Origin: Pseudomonas benzenivorans
GTDB taxonomy: Bacteria; Pseudomonadota; Gammaproteobacteria; Pseudomonadales; Pseudomonadaceae
Reading direction: 5' to 3'
DNA: 64,000 nucleotides
Assembly: GCF_033547155.1 (NCBI RefSeq)
Contig: NZ_CP137892.1
Location: 2,356,001-2,420,000 of the forward strand
Of this stretch, positions 1 through 9,189 are shown piece by piece. Below the pieces are notes generated by a model, which ran no database searches, was not told the DNA's origin, and saw only the letters and a program-made list of their open reading frames with translations. The number at the start of each line of letters is the position of its first letter. Position 1 is the first letter of the stretch. Both the position numbers and the translations under genes were made by a program.

Positions 1-1156
1 AGGCGCCGGCAGTACCGACTATGCTGACGATGGCCAGCGGGCTGAAGCCCAGCTGCAGTCCCAGGGGCACGAAGATCGCGGCGATGATCGGGATGGTGGA
101 AAAGGACGATCCGATACCCATGGTCACCAGCAGGCCGACCAGCAGCATCAGCAGCGCGCCGCTCGCCTTGTCGTGGCCGATCAGCTCGGCTGCGCCGTCG
201 ACCAGGGTCCTCACCTCGCCGGTGGCCTTCATCACCTCGGCGAAGCCGGCGGCGGCGATCATGATGAAGCCGATCATCGCCATCATCTTCATGCCCTCGG
301 TGAACAGGCCGTCGGCCTCCCTCCAGCGCACCACCCCGGACAGCGAGAAGATCAAGAAGCCCACCAGCGCACCGATGATCATCGAGTCCAGCCACAGCTG
401 CACCGTGAAGGCCGCGCCTATCGCCACGCCGGCCACCAGCAGGCTCAGGGGGTTGTAGGCGACATCGACCCGTTCGACCTGTTCGATCTTCGCCAGGTCG
501 TACACCCGCTTGCCGCGATAGCTCAGCAGCACCGCCACCAACAGCCCGAACAGCATGCCCAGGGCCGGAATGGCCATGGCCCGACTAAGGCTGACGTCAC
601 TGACGTCCACGCCGGCTTTGGCCACATTGGCCAGCAGGATCTCGTTCAAGAAGATCCCGCCAAAGCCCACCGGCAGGAACATATAGGGGGTGACCAGGCC
701 GAAGGTCAGCACGCAGGCGACCAGCCGGCGATCGACCCGCAGCCTGCTCAGCACATAGAGCAGCGGCGGCACCAGCAGCGGGATGAAGGCGATATGGATC
801 GGCAGGATGTTCTGCGAGGCGATGGCCACCGCCATCAGCAGGGCGATCAGCAGCCACTTGAGCAGCGTGCCGCCCTCGCCCTGCTGCTTGCCGACCATGG
901 CCAGCGCCCTGTCGGCCAGGGCATGGGCCAACCCGGACTTGGCGATGGCCACGGCGAAGGCCCCGAGCAGCGCATAGGACAGGGCCACGGTGGCCCCCCC
1001 GCCCAGCCCCCGATTGAAGGCGGCCAGCGAGCCCTCGACACCCAGACCGCCCAATAGGCCGCCGAGCAGCGCACCGACGATCAGGGCGACCACCACGTGC
1101 ACGCGGCACAGGCTGAGGATCAGCATGACGCCGACCGCTGCGATTACTGCATTCAT
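1..1156 (-). CDS. Na+/H+ antiporter family (YuiF/NhaC-like) membrane transporter, 3' end outside the window
   Basis: This reading frame starts at ATG 1156 and is open to the window edge, giving 385 codons without a stop. A GGGAGGG ribosome-binding site sits just upstream of the ATG. The protein is almost entirely hydrophobic, with about ten helices and glycine-rich turns (LLGGLLGGLG near the N-terminus, GIGSSFSTIP near the visible end). This matches the Na+/H+ antiporter superfamily members annotated as YuiF-like putative amino acid or cation exchangers; family members are usually around 440 residues, so most of the protein is here. It should sit in the inner membrane. The substrate cannot be read from sequence, so the family call is firmer than any transport role. 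It is divergent from the chemoreceptor gene. Confidence 0.75.
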   Translation of the reverse strand, partial: MNAVIAAVGVMLILSLCRVHVVVALIVGALLGGLLGGLGVEGSLAAFNRGLGGGATVALSYALLGAFAVAIAKSGLAHALADRALAMVGKQQGEGGTLLKWLLIALLMAVAIASQNILPIHIAFIPLLVPPLLYVLSRLRVDRRLVACVLTFGLVTPYMFLPVGFGGIFLNEILLANVAKAGVDVSDVSLSRAMAIPALGMLFGLLVAVLLSYRGKRVYDLAKIEQVERVDVAYNPLSLLVAGVAIGAAFTVQLWLDSMIIGALVGFLIFSLSGVVRWREADGLFTEGMKMMAMIGFIMIAAAGFAEVMKATGEVRTLVDGAAELIGHDKASGALLMLLVGLLVTMGIGSSFSTIPIIAAIFVPLGLQLGFSPLAIVSIVGTAGA

Positions 1157-1360
1157 AAGAGCCCTCCCAGGGGCTTGCGCTGAAACAAGGAACGCAGCGA
1201 CTACCCCTGCGCCCGGAAAAAAGCGGCGTACTCTGCCGCAAGCTCCGGTGGCTGTCAAAATCACGACGTGCGAAATACTGATCGCATCGTGCATAATTCA
1301 GCACCCTGCAGGCCGACCGTTTCCTATCGCCGAACATCCGTGCCACCTGCACCGGATCTA

Positions 1361-1387
1361 TCAAGAAAGTCGCCGGTCGGCCGATCA
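1361..1387 (+). promoter_or_regulatory. Sigma-28 (FliA) type promoter of the chemoreceptor gene
   Basis: TCAAG at 1361-1365, 14 bases, then GCCGATCA at 1380-1387. The FliA consensus is TCAAG/TAAAG, 14-16 bases, GCCGATAA, so there is one mismatch in the -10. The -10 ends 33 bases before the ATG of the methyl-accepting protein, which fits a short leader with an AAGGGAG ribosome-binding site. Chemoreceptor genes are classic FliA targets. Confidence 0.7.
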
Positions 1388-1420
1388 CGCCAATCATCGT
1401 TCAGATAAAGGGAGCGCTGC

Positions 1421-3565
1421 ATGTCGCCCAGCCGCCTGTCCATCCAGTTGAAAATCAGCCTCCTGGCCGGTCTCTGTCTGATTTTCATCGTCACCCTGTT
1501 GGTGGGGACTTCGCTGTTGCAGTCCACACGCAGCGCCGCGTTGGTGCGCGATTCCAGCAGCGCCATGCTCAAGGACAGCGCCAAGCTGCGCCTGCAGGCC
1601 CGGGGCGAGCTGCAGGCGATCCGCATCCAGCGCTACTTCATGGATGCCTACCAGTACGGCAAGGGCTTTTCCCGGCAGATCCTGTTCCTCCGTGACCAGG
1701 CCGAGAAGCGCTTCCTCGATGCCTTCGACCTGCGCGAAGACCTGACCCGCCAGGTACGCAGCAGCCTGGAGGCCAACCCGGCCCTGCTCGGCCTCTACCT
1801 GGTGTTCGAGCCCAATGCCCTGGACGGCAAGGACGAGCTGTTCGCCGAGCAGGCCGAACTGGGCAGCAACGACCAGGGGCGCTTCTCGCTGTACTGGGCA
1901 CAGCCCTCGCCGGGCCAGCTGGAGTCCGTGTCGATGAACGAGGAGATGCTCGGCGACACCAAGATCGGCCCCAGCGGCGAGCCCTACAACGCCTGGTACA
2001 CCTGCCCGCGCGACAGTCGCAAGACCTGTGTGCTGGAGCCCTACTTCGACGAGGTCGGCGGCAAGCGGGTACTGATGACCAGCATCGCCTTCCCCCTGGA
2101 GCTGGACGGCAAGGTGATCGGCGTCATGGGTGTGGACATCAGCCTGGACAGCCTGCAGCAGCTGAGCCAGGAGGCCAATCGCGACCTCTACGCGGGCGCA
2201 GGCCATATCAGCATCTTCAGCCCCGCGGCGCTGCTGGCCGGTCACAGCCGCGATGCCGGCGCGCTCGGTAGCTCGGTCGACAAGGCCTATGGCGAGTTTG
2301 CCGCCGAGTTGCGCCCACTGATCAACAGCGGCGACCAAGCAGAGCTGCAGCACGGCGATATGATGCGCGTGCTGCAGCCCTTCAAGCCGATCCCCACAGC
2401 CGAACCCTGGAGTGTGCTGCTGGAGGTGCCCGAGCAGGTCCTGCTCGGCCCGGCCCTGCAACTGGAGCAGCAACTCGACGCCCAGCGCACCGCCGATAGC
2501 AGCCTGAGCCTGCTGATCGGCCTGGCCGCGGTCGTTGCCGGCCTGCTGCTGATGTGGCTGACCGCCCGCGGCGTGACTCGGCCGATCCTCGGCGTGGCCG
2601 CCATGCTCGAGGACATCGCCAGCGGCGAAGGCGACCTGACCCGACGCCTGGACTACGGCAAGCAGGACGAGCTGGGCGAGCTGGCCGGCTGGTTCAACCG
2701 CTTCCTCGACAGGCTGCAGCCGGTGATCGCCGACGTCAAACGCAGCGTGCAGGATGCCCGGGGCACCGCCGACCAGTCGGCCGCCATCGCCAGCCAGACC
2801 AGCGCCGGCATGCAGCAGCAGTTCCGCGAGGTCGATCAGGTCGCCACCGCCTTCCAGGAGATGAGCGCCACCGCCCAGGACGTCGCGCACAACGCCGCCC
2901 AGGCCGCCGAAGCCGCGCGCAGCGCCGATCAGGCCAGCCGCGAAGGCCTCGGAGTGATCGATCAGACCACCGCCTCCATCGAACGGCTGGCCAGCGCCAT
3001 GAGCCAGGCCATGCAGGAGGTCGAGGGCCTGGCCAGCAGCAGCGAGCAGATCGGCTCGGTGCTGGAGGTGATCCGCTCGATCGCCGAACAGACCAACCTG
3101 CTGGCACTCAACGCCGCCATCGAGGCGGCCCGCGCCAGCGAGGCCGGCCGCGGCTTCGCCGTGGTCGCCGATGAGGTGCGCAACCTGGCCAAGCGCACCC
3201 AGGACTCGGTGGAGGAGATCCGCCAGGTGATCGAGGGCCTGCAGAGCGGCACCCGCGAGGTGGTCAGCAGCATGCACAGCAGCCACCGCCAGGCCCAGGG
3301 CAGTGTCGAGCAGGTCGAACAGGCGGTCGCCGCCCTGCAGCGCATCGGCCAGGCGGTCAGCGTGATCACCGACATGAACCTGCAGATCGCCAGCGCCGCC
3401 GAGGAACAGAGCTCGGTGGCCGAGGAGATCAACCGCAACGTCGCCTCGATCCGCGACGTCACCGAAGCCATCTCCAGCCAGGCCGACGAATCGGCGCAGG
3501 TCAGTCAGAACCTCAATCGCCTGGCCAACCACCAGCAGAGCCTGATGGATCAGTTCCGCGTCTGA
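1421..3565 (+). CDS. tlpQ: Methyl-accepting chemotaxis protein, TlpQ-like, dCache sensor
   Basis: A 714-residue transmembrane chemoreceptor. Residues about 12-34 form the first membrane helix. Residues about 40-350 form a periplasmic double-Cache ligand-binding domain, including the Cache-type stretch [10 protein letters not shown] and [11 protein letters not shown] second helix lies at about 360-382, then HAMP ([25 protein letters not shown] region), then the cytoplasmic four-helix signalling domain with the conserved hairpin [13 protein letters not shown] and [12 protein letters not shown]. No C-terminal CheR-binding pentapeptide is seen. The sensor region resembles, from memory, P. aeruginosa TlpQ (PA2654), a histamine/polyamine receptor, and as in that species it lies close to the bqs operon. 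Expression is probably flagellar (sigma-28 promoter at 1361). The MCP call is certain; orthology to TlpQ and hence the ligand are inferred. Confidence 0.93.
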   Translation: MSPSRLSIQLKISLLAGLCLIFIVTLLVGTSLLQSTRSAALVRDSSSAMLKDSAKLRLQARGELQAIRIQRYFMDAYQYGKGFSRQILFLRDQAEKRFLDAFDLREDLTRQVRSSLEANPALLGLYLVFEPNALDGKDELFAEQAELGSNDQGRFSLYWAQPSPGQLESVSMNEEMLGDTKIGPSGEPYNAWYTCPRDSRKTCVLEPYFDEVGGKRVLMTSIAFPLELDGKVIGVMGVDISLDSLQQLSQEANRDLYAGAGHISIFSPAALLAGHSRDAGALGSSVDKAYGEFAAELRPLINSGDQAELQHGDMMRVLQPFKPIPTAEPWSVLLEVPEQVLLGPALQLEQQLDAQRTADSSLSLLIGLAAVVAGLLLMWLTARGVTRPILGVAAMLEDIASGEGDLTRRLDYGKQDELGELAGWFNRFLDRLQPVIADVKRSVQDARGTADQSAAIASQTSAGMQQQFREVDQVATAFQEMSATAQDVAHNAAQAAEAARSADQASREGLGVIDQTTASIERLASAMSQAMQEVEGLASSSEQIGSVLEVIRSIAEQTNLLALNAAIEAARASEAGRGFAVVADEVRNLAKRTQDSVEEIRQVIEGLQSGTREVVSSMHSSHRQAQGSVEQVEQAVAALQRIGQAVSVITDMNLQIASAAEEQSSVAEEINRNVASIRDVTEAISSQADESAQVSQNLNRLANHQQSLMDQFRV

Positions 3566-3582
3566 AGTTGCGCCTGCAGACT

Positions 3583-3616
3583 GGTGTACAGGCTCCTTGC
3601 CATGGGCCTGTACACC
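3583..3616 (+). terminator. Stem-loop after the chemoreceptor gene
   Basis: An 11-bp perfect inverted repeat (GGTGTACAGGC at 3583-3593, complement at 3606-3616) with a 12-base loop, 17 bases after the stop codon. There is no U-run, so it may end transcription weakly or stabilise the 3' end. Confidence 0.5.
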
Positions 3617-3683
3617 TGGCCCGGCCCTTGCCGTCTGGGCCAGCCGCCGCTAGCCTGGGCGCTTTAACTTCAGGGATAGCAAA

Positions 3684-4280
3684 ATGCTGAATATCGCTCT
3701 AGTGGCCGGCTCCAGCCGCAGCAATAGCCAGTCAGGCAAGGTCGCCCGTTTTCTCCGCCAGCGTCTGCTGCAATTGGAGCTGGTCGATCAGGACTCCAGC
3801 AGCCTGATCGATCTGGGCCTCGCCCCGTTGCCGCTGTGGCCCGCCGAGGATAGCGGCCCCTGGGGCCTCTACCAGCAGCAGCTGCAAGCGGCCGATGCCG
3901 TGCTGATCGTCGCCCCGGAGTGGAATGGCATGGCCTGCCCGGCGATCAAGAACTTCTTCATCTACGCCGGCAAGAGCGAACTGGCGCACAAGCCCGCGCT
4001 GCTGGTCGGCGTCTCCGCGGGAGTAGGTGGCGCCTACCCGATCAGCGAGCTGCGGGCCTCCAGCTACAAGAACTGCCGGCTCTGCTACCTGCCCGAGCAC
4101 CTGATCGTGCGCCATGTCGAGAGCGTGCTGAACGGCCCCGAGCCTGCCGACGAGGACGACCTTCGCCTGCGTGCCCGCATCGACTATGACCTGGACATCC
4201 TGGCCAAGTACGCCTGGGCTCTGAGGCCGGTGCGTGAAAGCATCGACCTGGACAACCGGGCCTTCGCCAACGGCATGTGA
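3684..4280 (+). CDS. NADPH-dependent FMN reductase family protein
   Basis: A 198-residue flavodoxin-fold protein. The N-terminal ALVAGSSRSNSQSGKVA matches the phosphate-binding loop of the NADPH-dependent FMN/azo reductase family (ArsH, ChrR, SsuE relatives), and VLIVAPEWNGMACPAIKNFF is the family's second flavin-contacting loop (usually PEYNGSxPGxLKNAID). Members reduce FMN or quinones with NAD(P)H in the cytosol. The residue after the PEW-NG motif and the C-terminal half differ from the textbook azoreductases, so the acceptor is unknown. The gene follows the chemoreceptor on the same strand and runs convergently toward bqsS, with only 18 bases between them. Confidence 0.85.
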   Translation: MLNIALVAGSSRSNSQSGKVARFLRQRLLQLELVDQDSSSLIDLGLAPLPLWPAEDSGPWGLYQQQLQAADAVLIVAPEWNGMACPAIKNFFIYAGKSELAHKPALLVGVSAGVGGAYPISELRASSYKNCRLCYLPEHLIVRHVESVLNGPEPADEDDLRLRARIDYDLDILAKYAWALRPVRESIDLDNRAFANGM

Positions 4281-4298
4281 CGGCACCATGGCCGCCGC

Positions 4299-5633
4299 TC
4301 AAGCCCGGCGGCCGACCTCCGCCCCTAGCGGCAGCTCGATGCGCACACCCAGACCGCCCAGGTCGCTTTCGTGCAGCTCCAGGCGTCCTTCCCAGGCCTC
4401 GACTATGTCGCGGACTATGCCCAGGCCCAACCCATGCCCGCTGACCTGCTCATCCAGGCGGGTGCCGCGGCTCAGCACCTCATGGCGGCGCGCAGCGGCG
4501 ATACCCGGGCCGTCGTCGTCGATCCTGAACCGATAACCCGTCGCCATCGCCTCGATACGCAGCCGTACCCGGCGCCGCGCCCATTTGCAGGCGTTGTCCA
4601 GCAGATTGCCGAGCAGCTCCAGCACATCCTCCCGGTCCCAGGGCAGACGCAAGCCCGGCGGCGCCTGCCAGTCCAGCGCCAGCCCGCGGTCGTGGATCAT
4701 CTCCAGGGTGCCGAACAAGCCCGGCAGCTCTCGCTCGCAGTCGAACTGCGCACCGGGCAGGACCTCGCCGGCCAGGCGTGCGCGCCCCAGTTCACGCGCC
4801 AAGCGCTGCTCAATCTGCTGCAGCTGTTCGAGCAGGTTGGCGCGCAACTCGCTTGCAGGTGGCAACTCGTCACGGCCAACCAGGCTGAGCAACACCGCCA
4901 GGGGCGTCTTCAGCGCGTGCCCGAGGTTGCCCAAGGCGTGGCGCGAACGCCTCAGGCTGTCTTCGGTGTGGGCCAGCAGGCGATTGATCTGTGTCACCAG
5001 CGGCTCCAGCTCCCGCGGGACCTGGCTGTCCAGCTGGCTGCGCAGACCTTGCTGCAACTGGGCGATCTGCAGGCGGACCTGCTCCAGGGGCTGCAGCGCA
5101 CGCCGGACAGCCAGGCGCTGCAGCAGCAGAATCAACAGCAAGGCGCCCAACCCCAGCCCCAGTCCGATCCATTGCAGGCGCCGAAAGTTCTGCAGCACCG
5201 GGGTGTAGTCCCGCGCCACGAGGATGCTCAAGGGCTGGCCGAAGCGTCGGTAGTCGCCCCTGTAGGTCAGCAGCAACTGACCGCGCGGCCCCTCGCCCAG
5301 CTCGGCCTGCTGCCCGGGCTCGGACGCCGGCTGCAAGCCATGATCCCAGAGCGAGCGCGAGCGCCAGCTGCGCTCGGCGAAGTCGATACGAAAGTAGGAG
5401 CCGGAATACGGCCGCTGATAGGCCATAGCGAGGCGACGCCTGTCCAGTTGAACCCCCTCGGGGCCGCGGACCAGGGCGATCAGCAGGGACTCGGCCTCGT
5501 CCTGCAGACCCGCCTGCAGGTAGCGGCGCAGGCTGTGGTCGAACAGCCACAGGCTGGCCTGCGCCAACAACAGCCCGGCGACCAGCAGGATAGCCGCCAG
5601 GCCCAGGGTCAGGCGGCGCTGAATCGAATTCAA
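4299..5633 (-). CDS. bqsS: Sensor histidine kinase, BqsS/CarS-like
   Basis: A 444-residue inner-membrane sensor kinase. The order is a membrane helix (about 8-28), a periplasmic sensor of about 120 residues, a second helix, a HAMP-like linker, the phospho-acceptor H box [12 protein letters not shown], then the N box ([13 protein letters not shown]), G1 (DDGPGI) and G2 (GHGLGLGI) of the ATPase domain. I place the start at TTG 5633: its last two bases overlap the first two of the regulator's TGA stop, and MNSIQRRL gives a normal N-terminus. This implies translational coupling. The gene order (two PepSY proteins, regulator, kinase) and the nearby tlpQ match the P. aeruginosa Fe(II)-responsive BqsRS (CarRS, PA2656-2659) operon as I recall it. 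The ligand is inferred from that. Confidence 0.85.
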   Translation of the reverse strand: MNSIQRRLTLGLAAILLVAGLLLAQASLWLFDHSLRRYLQAGLQDEAESLLIALVRGPEGVQLDRRRLAMAYQRPYSGSYFRIDFAERSWRSRSLWDHGLQPASEPGQQAELGEGPRGQLLLTYRGDYRRFGQPLSILVARDYTPVLQNFRRLQWIGLGLGLGALLLILLLQRLAVRRALQPLEQVRLQIAQLQQGLRSQLDSQVPRELEPLVTQINRLLAHTEDSLRRSRHALGNLGHALKTPLAVLLSLVGRDELPPASELRANLLEQLQQIEQRLARELGRARLAGEVLPGAQFDCERELPGLFGTLEMIHDRGLALDWQAPPGLRLPWDREDVLELLGNLLDNACKWARRRVRLRIEAMATGYRFRIDDDGPGIAAARRHEVLSRGTRLDEQVSGHGLGLGIVRDIVEAWEGRLELHESDLGGLGVRIELPLGAEVGRRA

Positions 5634-6298
5634 GAGGCCGGCCCGGCGAAGCGATAGCCCTGGCCGCGACGCGTCTCGATCACCTCGCGCCCCAGCTTGC
5701 GGCGCAGATGGTTGACGTGCACCTCGATGACATTCGAGTCGCGCTCGCTCTCGCCATCGTAGAGGTGCTCGGCCAGGCGGCTCTTCGACAGTACCTGCCC
5801 GGCATGCAGCATGAAGTAGCGCAGCAGGCGGAACTCCACGGCGCTCAGGGCGATTTCCTCGGCTCCATGCCTGACGCTCTGCTGGCACTCATCCAGTTGC
5901 AGTCCGGCGACCCTCAGCGGTGCGCCATTGGCCAGGCCGTGGGCCCGACGCAACAACGCCTGAATGCGCAGTTGCAGCTCCTGGGGGTGAAACGGCTTGC
6001 TCAGGTAATCATCGGCACCGGCTTGCAGCCCCTCGATGCGCTCGGCCCAGGCGCCCCGCGCGGTGAGGACCAGCACCGGCGTCGCCAGGCTGGCCGCGCG
6101 CCACGCCGCGAGCACCTCGAGGCCGGACATGCCCGGCAAGCCCAGGTCGAGGATAATCAGGTCGTAGGGCTCACAGCGTCCCTGAACCAGGGCATCGCGT
6201 CCGTCCGCCAGCCAATCCACCGCATAGCCCTGGCGCTCCAGGGCGGCGAGCAGCTCGTCGGCCAGCGGTACGTGGTCCTCAACCAGTAACAGACGCAT
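5630..6298 (-). CDS. bqsR: OmpR-family response regulator, BqsR/CarR-like
   Basis: A 222-residue two-domain regulator. The receiver domain (1-118) carries the acidic pair ED at 7-8, phospho-acceptor Asp51 in IILDLGLPG, Thr in VLTARG and Lys in LSKPF. The C-terminal winged helix (about 125-220) ends in [15 protein letters not shown] ... RRGQGYRF, typical of the OmpR/PhoB class. Its ATG directly abuts the stop of the PepSY gene upstream, and its stop overlaps the kinase start, so all four genes are one transcript. BqsR is reported to bind TTAAG-N6-TTAAG; a one-mismatch version lies in front of the first gene of this operon at 6959-6974, which supports the assignment and predicts autoregulation. 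Confidence 0.88.
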   Translation of the reverse strand: MRLLLVEDHVPLADELLAALERQGYAVDWLADGRDALVQGRCEPYDLIILDLGLPGMSGLEVLAAWRAASLATPVLVLTARGAWAERIEGLQAGADDYLSKPFHPQELQLRIQALLRRAHGLANGAPLRVAGLQLDECQQSVRHGAEEIALSAVEFRLLRYFMLHAGQVLSKSRLAEHLYDGESERDSNVIEVHVNHLRRKLGREVIETRRGQGYRFAGPAS

Positions 6299-6595
6299 TC
6301 AGTCGTCTTCCTCATCCTTCAGGATGCGCCCGTCGCGCGCGTCCAGTTCCACTTCGCGTACCTGGCCCTCGGCGGTCAGCAGCTCGACCTCATAGACCAG
6401 AGCGTCTCCCTCCCGTTCCAATTCCGCCTCGAGCAAGGTGGCCCCGGGGTGGCGCTGCCAGACCTGCAGCAGCAAGTGCTCGAGAGGCTGTATCACGCCG
6501 GCCAGGCGCAGGCGCAGGGCTTCGTCCTGATCCAGATCCCCGGCACTGGCGGCAACGGCCACCAGCGCCAGGCCCAAGGCCAGCAGCCGGCTCAT
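6299..6595 (-). CDS. bqsQ: Small secreted PepSY-domain protein, BqsQ-like
   Basis: A 98-residue protein with a signal peptide (MSRLLALGLALVAVAASA, cleavage near residue 18) followed by one PepSY domain ending in VYEVELLTAEGQ ... LDARDGRILKDEEDD. The acidic tail may bind cations. I start it at ATG 6595, which shares its A with the TGA of the preceding gene (TGATG) and has AGGA six bases upstream. It is a diverged tandem copy of the next PepSY gene. In P. aeruginosa the corresponding bqs genes are co-transcribed with the two-component system; PepSY proteins are thought to modulate the kinase or bind metal in the periplasm, but no reaction is known. Confidence 0.75.
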   Translation of the reverse strand: MSRLLALGLALVAVAASAGDLDQDEALRLRLAGVIQPLEHLLLQVWQRHPGATLLEAELEREGDALVYEVELLTAEGQVREVELDARDGRILKDEEDD

Positions 6596-6909
6596 CAATC
6601 GTCCTGTCGATTCTTGAGGACTTCACCGCTGCCCGCGTCCAGCTCCAGGTCCCACTTCAGGCCCTGCGGATCGCGCACCTCGACCTGGTAGACATAACGG
6701 CCGTACTCTTCTTCCAACTCGCTTTCCTCGATCTTGCCCCCCCGGTACTGGGCCAGGGCCAGGGCGTCGAGGCGGTCGAACGCCAGGATGCTGCCGGCGT
6801 CATGCAGTTGGAGAATTTCCGCTGGTGCCAGGTCACGGGCCTGGGCCATCCCAGCTACGGTGGCCAGGGCAGAGAAGGCGAATAGCGCGGTCAGTGTTTT
6901 CATGTTCAA
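6595..6909 (-). CDS. bqsP: Small secreted PepSY-domain protein, BqsP-like, first gene of the operon
   Basis: A 104-residue protein with a clear signal peptide (residues 1-24, ending GMAQA), then a PepSY repeat: helix LAPAEILQLHDAGSILAFDRL and strand motif YVYQVEVRDPQG-LKWDLELDAGSGEVLKNRQDD. It is the promoter-proximal gene of the bqs-type operon, and the candidate BqsR box lies 50-65 bases before its ATG. Fold, length and position match BqsP of P. aeruginosa; the molecular role is not established. A metal-binding or kinase-modulating periplasmic protein is the likely reading. Confidence 0.75.
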   Translation of the reverse strand: MNMKTLTALFAFSALATVAGMAQARDLAPAEILQLHDAGSILAFDRLDALALAQYRGGKIEESELEEEYGRYVYQVEVRDPQGLKWDLELDAGSGEVLKNRQDD

Positions 6910-6958
6910 GCTCCTTGAGAGAATTGCCTTTCGACCCGGGCTAGCCTACGCCGGCTAG

Positions 6959-6974
6959 CTTAATTCAAGCTGAA
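6959..6974 (-). promoter_or_regulatory. Candidate BqsR box upstream of bqsP
   Basis: On the minus strand the 16-mer reads TTCAG, six bases, TTAAG. The published BqsR site is TTAAG-N6-TTAAG, so one base differs. It is 50 bases upstream of the bqsP ATG, a suitable activator position. Confidence 0.6.
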
Positions 6975-7098
6975 GCGGCCCGCCGCCCTGGCCGCGCCGC
7001 CCATTGCTCGCAGCCCTGCCCCATCATTCACGGGCTGAAGGGCATTGGCCAGGCCTCTCTGGACCCTATAATCGCGGTCCTGCCTGACGGAGACGAAC

Positions 7099-8178
7099 AT
7101 GAGCGCGATTCACATCAAGTCCCCTGCCCTGACCATCAAGGCCGGCACCCGGGCCTTGGCGCGCATTCGCCAGCGCGGCCTGCAGCCGGCAGATGTCGGC
7201 ATTCTCCCCGGCGCCGCCGGTGGGCCCAAGGCCCTCGGCATTCAAGGCCTGGACCTGGCGCTGTTCGGCGAGTGGCTGCCGCGCGCCCCGCGCGAGCGCG
7301 CGCTGATCGGCGCCTCTATCGGCTCCTGGCGCTTCGCCAGCGTCTGCCTGAGCGATGCCGCCGCCAGCCTGCGCCGCCTGGGCGAGCTGTATACCGAGCA
7401 GCAGTTCGTCAAAGGCGTGAGCATGGCCGAGGTCTCCCACAGCTGCCGGCAGATGCTCGAGCAACTGCTGGAGGGGCGGGACGCCCAGATTCTGGACAAC
7501 CCCCACTACCGCCTGAACATCATGGTGGTACGCAGCCAGGGCCTGCTCCAGCACGACCATCGTGCAGCCCTGGGGCTGGGCCTGTCCGCCGTGATCGGCA
7601 ACAACCTGCTGGGCCGGCCACGCCTGGCCCGGCATTTCGAGCGGATCATCCTGCATGACGCCCGCCAGGCACCGCCCTTGGCCGCCCTGGCGGACTTCCC
7701 TTCACGCTGTCTGCCGCTGGACCGGCACAACCTGCGCCACGCCCTGCTCGCCTCCGGCTCCATACCCATGATCATGCAAGGCGTGCGCGATATTCCCGGC
7801 GTCGGCCCCGGCACCTATCGCGACGGCGGCCTGCTCGACTACCACCTCGACCTCCCCTACAGCGGCGGCGACATCGTGCTGTACCCGCATTTCACCGACC
7901 GGGTCATACCCGGCTGGTTCGACAAAGGCATGCCCTGGCGCCGCGGCGACGGCCAACGCCTGCAGGACGTACTGCTTCTCTCTCCCTCGCCCGAGTACCT
8001 GGCGCGCTTGCCCCATGGCAAACTGCCCGACCGCAAGGATTTCACCCGCTACCAGGGTAACGACGCCGGACGCCGGCGTTACTGGCGCCAGGCCATGGAC
8101 GAGAGCCGACGTCTCGGCGACGAGTTCCTCGAACTGGCGGATGGCGGCGGGTTGGCCGAGCGCATTCAACCCCTATGA
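7099..8178 (+). CDS. Patatin-like phospholipase family protein
   Basis: A 359-residue protein. GAAGGPKALG near residue 36 is the oxyanion-type glycine loop, IGASIGSWR (about 70-78) is the G-x-S-x-G nucleophile elbow, and YRDGGLLDYHLD (about 235) supplies the DGG/DGA catalytic aspartate. Patatin-like enzymes use this Ser-Asp dyad to hydrolyse acyl esters of lipids. There is no signal peptide, so it is cytosolic or membrane-peripheral. It is divergent from bqsP and shares that intergenic region, so BqsR could influence it, but this is inference. The physiological lipid substrate is unknown. Confidence 0.82.
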   Translation: MSAIHIKSPALTIKAGTRALARIRQRGLQPADVGILPGAAGGPKALGIQGLDLALFGEWLPRAPRERALIGASIGSWRFASVCLSDAAASLRRLGELYTEQQFVKGVSMAEVSHSCRQMLEQLLEGRDAQILDNPHYRLNIMVVRSQGLLQHDHRAALGLGLSAVIGNNLLGRPRLARHFERIILHDARQAPPLAALADFPSRCLPLDRHNLRHALLASGSIPMIMQGVRDIPGVGPGTYRDGGLLDYHLDLPYSGGDIVLYPHFTDRVIPGWFDKGMPWRRGDGQRLQDVLLLSPSPEYLARLPHGKLPDRKDFTRYQGNDAGRRRYWRQAMDESRRLGDEFLELADGGGLAERIQPL

Positions 8179-8237
8179 ACGGCTGCGCCGCCGGTGGGCG
8201 GCTAGCCTGAGCACTACTTGACCAAGGAAGGATCGAC

Positions 8238-9080
8238 ATGAAACTGGCAGTCGCCATCATCCACGGCATCGGCACCCAACCCGATCTGCGCGACGGCGAT
8301 GGGCAGCATGTATTCGCCCAGGAGCTGATCGCCGGACTGCGCCGCCGCCTGGGCGTCGAGGCCGACCAGGTGGCCTTTCAGACCCTGTACTGGGCCAGTG
8401 TGCTGGACAGGCGTCAACTGGCCTACCTCGAGCAGCTGCGCGGCCAACCGGTCCGCTGGCGCTGGCTGCGGCGCATCGTCACCCTGTTCCTCGGCGACGC
8501 CAGCGGTTATCGCCAGGTCAGCCAGGCCTACGACACCACCTACGAAGAGGTCCACCAGTGCCTGCGCAGCGGCCTGAACCGCCTGCGCGCCCGGGTCGAT
8601 GCCACGACGCCCTTGGTGGTCCTGGCCCATTCGCTGGGTGGCCATATCTTTTCCAATTTCGTCTGGGATCAGCAGCGCATCAACCGGACCTCGAGCTGCC
8701 CCCATGACCCCTTTCTGGGCCTGGAGACCCTGACCGGGTTGATCACCTTCGGCTGCAACATTCCCTTGTTCACCTTCGCCTACGACCCGGTGGTGCCGAT
8801 CCGCTTTCCCGGACATTGCCTGAGCGATGCGGTACGCGAGCAGGCGCGCTGGCTGAATCTCTATGCGCCGGCCGACATTCTCGGTTACCCGCTGCGCCCG
8901 ATAGCGAACTATGCCAGGGTCGTCAGCGAAGACCGCGCCATGCCCGTGGGCCCCTGGTATAAGCGGCATACGCCGATGAGCCATCTCGCGTATTGGCAAG
9001 ACAGGAACTTTCACCGCTATGTAGCGAACTACCTGCGACAGCTGTTATCCCGCTGTCCCAGTCCCAACAGTTCCACCTGA
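8238..9080 (+). CDS. Alpha/beta-hydrolase fold protein
   Basis: A 280-residue protein on the same strand 59 bases after the patatin-like gene. VAIIHGIGTQ at the N-terminus is the strand-3/HG oxyanion motif and VVLAHSLGGHIFSNF (about 120) is the serine nucleophile elbow A-H-S-L-G-G. A late histidine (YKRHTPMSHLAYW, about 245) can complete the triad. This combination is typical of lipase-like hydrolases without a signal peptide. AAGGAAGG lies before the ATG. Pairing with a patatin-like enzyme suggests a two-gene acyl-ester hydrolase unit; the substrate cannot be deduced. Confidence 0.75.
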   Translation: MKLAVAIIHGIGTQPDLRDGDGQHVFAQELIAGLRRRLGVEADQVAFQTLYWASVLDRRQLAYLEQLRGQPVRWRWLRRIVTLFLGDASGYRQVSQAYDTTYEEVHQCLRSGLNRLRARVDATTPLVVLAHSLGGHIFSNFVWDQQRINRTSSCPHDPFLGLETLTGLITFGCNIPLFTFAYDPVVPIRFPGHCLSDAVREQARWLNLYAPADILGYPLRPIANYARVVSEDRAMPVGPWYKRHTPMSHLAYWQDRNFHRYVANYLRQLLSRCPSPNSST

Positions 9081-9095
9081 GAGCGCGCAAAACGA

Positions 9096-9134
9096 AGCGC
9101 CCCCGAACTCCTGTCGACAGAGTTCGGGGGCGCT
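9096..9134. terminator. Bidirectional hairpin terminator
   Basis: A perfect 15-bp inverted repeat (AGCGCCCCCGAACTC at 9096-9110, complement at 9120-9134) with a 9-base loop. It lies between the convergent hydrolase and membrane-protein genes and can serve both. U-runs are weak on either side. Confidence 0.65.
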
Positions 9135-9189
9135 ATGCTTGAGCGGAATCGGTACGGTTTGCACCGGCCCGAAACTTAACGTCAGATCA

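Noticed and set aside
1394..3532. A 712-codon minus-strand frame opposite the chemoreceptor gene
   Set aside because: Antisense shadow; translation is repeat-like and without domain features.
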